Source: Deltaproteobacteria bacterium
Lineage (GTDB): Bacteria > Desulfobacterota > Desulfobacteria > Desulfobacterales > ETH-SRB1
Direction: 5' to 3'
DNA length: 7,734 bases
Assembly (NCBI GenBank): GCA_030262795.1
Contig: JAJSZO010000117.1
Location: 1-7,734 of the forward strand
Each line of letters starts with the position of its first letter. Within the stretch, counting starts at the first letter, position 1. Positions 5,741 through 7,734 of the stretch are shown one piece after another. The notes under the pieces were generated by a model, which saw only the letters and a program-made list of their open reading frames with translations, made no database searches and had not been told where the DNA came from. A program made the translations under genes and the position numbers.

Positions 5741-5758
5741 TTGGGCATTCTTTTTGCA
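5741..5758 (+). promoter_or_regulatory. Candidate sigma-54 (-24/-12) promoter of the glycosyltransferase
   Basis: TTGGGCATTCTTTTTGCA has GG at 5744-5745, exactly 10 bp, then GC at 5756-5757. Against YTGGCACG-N4-TTGCW it differs at three defined positions and keeps the invariant GG and GC. The transcript would start near 5769, giving a leader of about 60 nt. Competing possibilities are TTGTCA-17-TTATAT at 5662-5690, and a perfect TATAAT at 5804-5809 that lacks a good -35. Confidence 0.45.
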
Positions 5759-5816
5759 TAACGTAAATTATTAGGCTGAAGTATTAGCGCTTTTACTTAC
5801 TTATATAATTTATGCG

Positions 5817-5822
5817 AAAGGG
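5817..5822 (+). promoter_or_regulatory. Ribosome binding site deciding the glycosyltransferase start
   Basis: AAAGGG ends 6 nt before the ATG at 5829 and only 3 nt before the in-frame GTG at 5826, so the ATG is the better start. Confidence 0.65.
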
Positions 5823-5828
5823 TCTGTG

Positions 5829-7088
5829 ATGAAAATAGGATTTATTTCAACACGCTTTAGTGGTACAGATGGAGTTACTCTTGAAGCCAGAAAGTGGGCT
5901 GAAGTGCTGGAAGAACACGGCCACCATTGTTTCTGGTTTGCTGGTGAACTTTTCGAAGGAGAACAAAAGGGGATTTTGGCACCGGTTGCACACTTTCATG
6001 ATTCCCTGAATCTGTGGATAAATTCGCAAATATTCGGAAGGAAACAGAGCTCTCCAAAAGTAATTTGTGAAATTCATAAACAAAAAGCAGTATTAAAAAC
6101 TTATATCAAAAAGTTTGTCAAACTTTTTGATATCGACATCCTGCTCGTTCAAAATGCGCTGTCCATTCCGATGAATGTTCCGCTGGGGGTCGCCCTGATG
6201 GAATTTATCGCGGAGACGGGTATCCCAACGATTGCACATCATCATGATTTCTGCTGGGAAAGAAGCAGATTTCTCAAAAACGGTGTCAAGAAGCTCATTA
6301 ATAGCGCATTTCCACCCAATCTGCCGAGCATCTCCCACATTGTCATTAATTCAGATGCCCAACAAGAACTGATGCAACGCAAGTCGATTGTCTCCACCTG
6401 TATTCCGAACGTCCTTAATTTCGAAAAACAACCCAGGATTGATAGAGCCAGATGTCAGGCTTTCAGAGAAACCATTGGCTTAACCCCCAAAGACATTCTA
6501 TTCCTGCAGCCGACAAGAGTCATAGAAAGAAAAGGTATCAAACACGCCATAGAACTGGTAAAAGCCATTGATCCACTACGATGCAAGCTGGTTATATCTC
6601 ATTCTGCCGGCGACGAGGGACCGGAACATCTCAACTGGTTGCAGAAGTATGCAACCAGTTTGAATGTTAAACTAATTCTTGCAAATAACATAGTATCTGA
6701 TACACTTCCGAAAATTAATGGAAACCGAATGTTTTCTCTTCGGGAGGCTTATCAGGCCGCTGATTTTGTTACCTTCCCCAGCACCTATGAAGGTTTCGGG
6801 AATGCTCTTCTTGAAGCGATCTATTTTAAAAAACCGGTTATGATCAATCGTTACAAAATTTATGTCCAAGATATAGCACCTAAAGGATTTAATCTGGTTG
6901 AAATGAACGGCAAAATAACAAATACGGTTGTTCAGAATGTAGAACAGCTTCTTGGGGATTCAGTTCGTTGCAAACATGTAACCAATTATAACTACAATGT
7001 GGCACAAAAAAACTATTCCTATAAGATACTCCGGAAGAGCTTGCTCCGGATCGTATCCGGTTTTATCCACTCTCCTGTCTGCGCCTGA
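5829..7088 (+). CDS. GT-B fold glycosyltransferase, family 4 (GT1/GT4 clan)
   Basis: Retaining-type glycosyltransferase of 419 residues, predicted cytoplasmic (no signal or membrane helix), transferring sugar from a nucleotide donor to an unknown acceptor. The N-terminal Rossmann half begins MKIGFISTRFSGTDGVTLEARKW, with the glycine-rich acceptor-side loop, and contains AHHHDFCWER (about residues 137-146). The C-terminal half starts around ILFLQPTRVIERKGIKHA and carries QAADFVTFPSTYEGFGNALLEA (about 315-336), which includes the E-x7-E donor-site motif EGFGNALLE. The STRF-GTDGV and HHHDF-WER combination reminds me of mannosylglucosylglycerate synthase-like enzymes, which would suggest a compatible-solute or glycolipid role, but this is from memory and unproven. 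It is divergent from the moa genes, preceded by a candidate sigma-54 promoter and followed within 7 nt by a repeat remnant. No other polysaccharide genes are nearby. Confidence 0.88.
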   Translation: MKIGFISTRFSGTDGVTLEARKWAEVLEEHGHHCFWFAGELFEGEQKGILAPVAHFHDSLNLWINSQIFGRKQSSPKVICEIHKQKAVLKTYIKKFVKLFDIDILLVQNALSIPMNVPLGVALMEFIAETGIPTIAHHHDFCWERSRFLKNGVKKLINSAFPPNLPSISHIVINSDAQQELMQRKSIVSTCIPNVLNFEKQPRIDRARCQAFRETIGLTPKDILFLQPTRVIERKGIKHAIELVKAIDPLRCKLVISHSAGDEGPEHLNWLQKYATSLNVKLILANNIVSDTLPKINGNRMFSLREAYQAADFVTFPSTYEGFGNALLEAIYFKKPVMINRYKIYVQDIAPKGFNLVEMNGKITNTVVQNVEQLLGDSVRCKHVTNYNYNVAQKNYSYKILRKSLLRIVSGFIHSPVCA

Positions 7089-7094
7089 GGGTGA

Positions 7095-7117
7095 CCTGAA
7101 GCTGTGATGCATAGTTG
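7095..7117 (+). repeat. Partial copy of the mltA inverted-repeat element
   Basis: A 23-bp exact match to 3111-3133 (it starts CCTGAAGCTGTG and ends GCATAGTTG), in the same plus-strand orientation. Similarity continues a little further (TTGTGGAAA against TTGGGGAAG), reaching the terminal repeat with one mismatch. The rest of the 160-bp element is not recognisable on the left, so this looks like a one-ended or eroded copy. It begins 6 nt after the glycosyltransferase stop and ends about 21 nt before the next gene. Confidence 0.8.
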
Positions 7118-7138
7118 TGGAAACAAGTCGTTTTAAAA

Positions 7139-7734
7139 ATGAGTTCCTGGCAAAAAGAACAGACAGATGCGCTATCCATGGTGCATCAATATCTTGCAAG
7201 TCTTTTCCCTGCTGAAAGACGTAAGCTTGAATCTTTAGTTGCTGATTATCTTTTGTTTCGAAAAGATATAGATATTTTTCTGTCCGAACATTTCGGTGAG
7301 ATATGCACTCAAAACTGCTATCAAAACAATATCAGCGCCTGTTGTTCACGTGAAGGCATTATTACTTTTTTTGCTGATGTAGTTATAAATGCTCTTGTTT
7401 CTCAAAAAGATGAGATTGAAGCGCTATTGAAAGTTCTTCAAAAACCGAATAATGGTTATAAATGCATTTATCTTGGGAAGAAGGGTTGCCTGTGGCGGGT
7501 TAAGCCGATTGTCTGCGAAATGTTTCTCTGTGAGCCTGCAAAGAAAAAGGTATTTATAGAAAAACCGTTGGTCCGGGATAAATGGGATGAACTTAATCTG
7601 CGTAAAAAGATGTTCACCTGGCCGGATCGTCCTGTTCTTTTTGATGTTCTTGAAAAATATTTTATAGATGCAAAATATTCTTCATCCCTTATGTACATGC
7701 ACAACAGCCCCGGGCTGCTACGCGTAAAAAGCAG
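7139..7734 (+). CDS. YkgJ-like cysteine-cluster protein (CxxxCxxCC-type metal-binding), partial
   Basis: An open frame of 198 codons runs off the right edge without a stop. Eight cysteines are grouped as C56-x3-C60-x7-CC(68-69) and C109-x7-C117-x8-C126-x4-C131. The second group, KCIYLGKKGCLWRVKPIVCEMFLC without its first residue, follows the pattern C-x-L...G-C-x-(I/W)-x-x-(R/K)-P-x-x-C-x-x-F of the YkgJ/UPF0153 family, which is thought to bind zinc or iron; its biochemical role is not established. The first group is more widely spaced than the classic CxxxCxxCC, so it is a divergent member. The rest is helical and soluble, without signal peptide. The ATG at 7139 lacks a clear Shine-Dalgarno; the upstream in-frame region reaches a stop inside the repeat remnant (TAG at 7112-7114), with TTG at 7115 as the only other upstream candidate. 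Confidence 0.75.
   Translation, partial: MSSWQKEQTDALSMVHQYLASLFPAERRKLESLVADYLLFRKDIDIFLSEHFGEICTQNCYQNNISACCSREGIITFFADVVINALVSQKDEIEALLKVLQKPNNGYKCIYLGKKGCLWRVKPIVCEMFLCEPAKKKVFIEKPLVRDKWDELNLRKKMFTWPDRPVLFDVLEKYFIDAKYSSSLMYMHNSPGLLRVKS

Noticed and set aside
7030..7076. TCCGGA repeats near the end of the glycosyltransferase as a terminator
   Set aside because: They lie inside the coding region, the stem is short and interrupted, and no T-run follows at the right distance.
7468..7704. Minus-strand ORF of 78 codons near the right edge
   Set aside because: It is antisense to the Cys-cluster gene, whose cysteine pattern shows that the plus strand is the coding one.
1..7734. CRISPR array, tRNA, rRNA, prophage or toxin-antitoxin genes
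   Set aside because: No spaced direct repeats, cloverleaf-like sequence, integrase, or paired small genes were seen; repeats present are palindromic elements and one short tandem array.

Overview
The window reads as a chromosomal segment of a low-to-mid GC Gram-negative anaerobe, most likely a member of Desulfobacterota (old Deltaproteobacteria, Desulfobacterales-like). The basis is the protein flavour (a short divergent MoaE, a YkgJ-like Cys-cluster protein, outer-membrane lytic transglycosylase A, TatBC) and the abundance of small repeats. This is inference; there is no rRNA or other phylogenetic marker in the window.

Layout. From position 5507 down to 9, every gene lies on the minus strand: moaE-like (5507-5124), moaC (5091-4600), rmuC (4537-3149), mltA (3148-1778), a small heat-shock protein (1618-1181), tatB/tatA-like (1056-754) and tatC (761-9). 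moaE-moaC and rmuC-mltA are tightly packed (TGAATG junction between rmuC and mltA) and probably co-transcribed. hsp20 has its own promoter-like sequence and a strong ribosome binding site. tatB and tatC overlap by 8 nt. A 320-bp AT-rich divergent intergenic region (5508-5828) separates this block from two plus-strand genes: a GT-B (GT4-type) glycosyltransferase (5829-7088) and a YkgJ-like cysteine-cluster protein that runs off the right edge (7139 onward).

Functions. moaC and moaE serve molybdenum cofactor synthesis, and TatBC exports folded proteins, classically including Mo-cofactor enzymes, so the two fit together physiologically, although this neighbourhood is not proof of a link. MltA is a murein hydrolase, RmuC a nuclease-like DNA-maintenance protein and Hsp20 a holdase.

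The most unusual content is not a gene. (1) A 160-bp element with 11-bp perfect terminal inverted repeats sits in frame right after codon 3 of mltA. It splits what looks like an ancestral lipoprotein signal peptide (MKQ + LRPRSLF...IAGC), and a 23-bp exact piece of it recurs between the glycosyltransferase and the Cys-cluster gene. (2) The region upstream of the glycosyltransferase has the layout of a sigma-54 promoter: inverted-repeat upstream sites, a perfect IHF consensus, then GG-N10-GC. (3) A 7-bp tandem repeat abuts the rmuC start, and an 82-bp imperfect palindrome lies between hsp20 and tatB. Several published-style gene starts would be wrong here if the longest ORF were taken (tatB, hsp20, rmuC, and functionally mltA).
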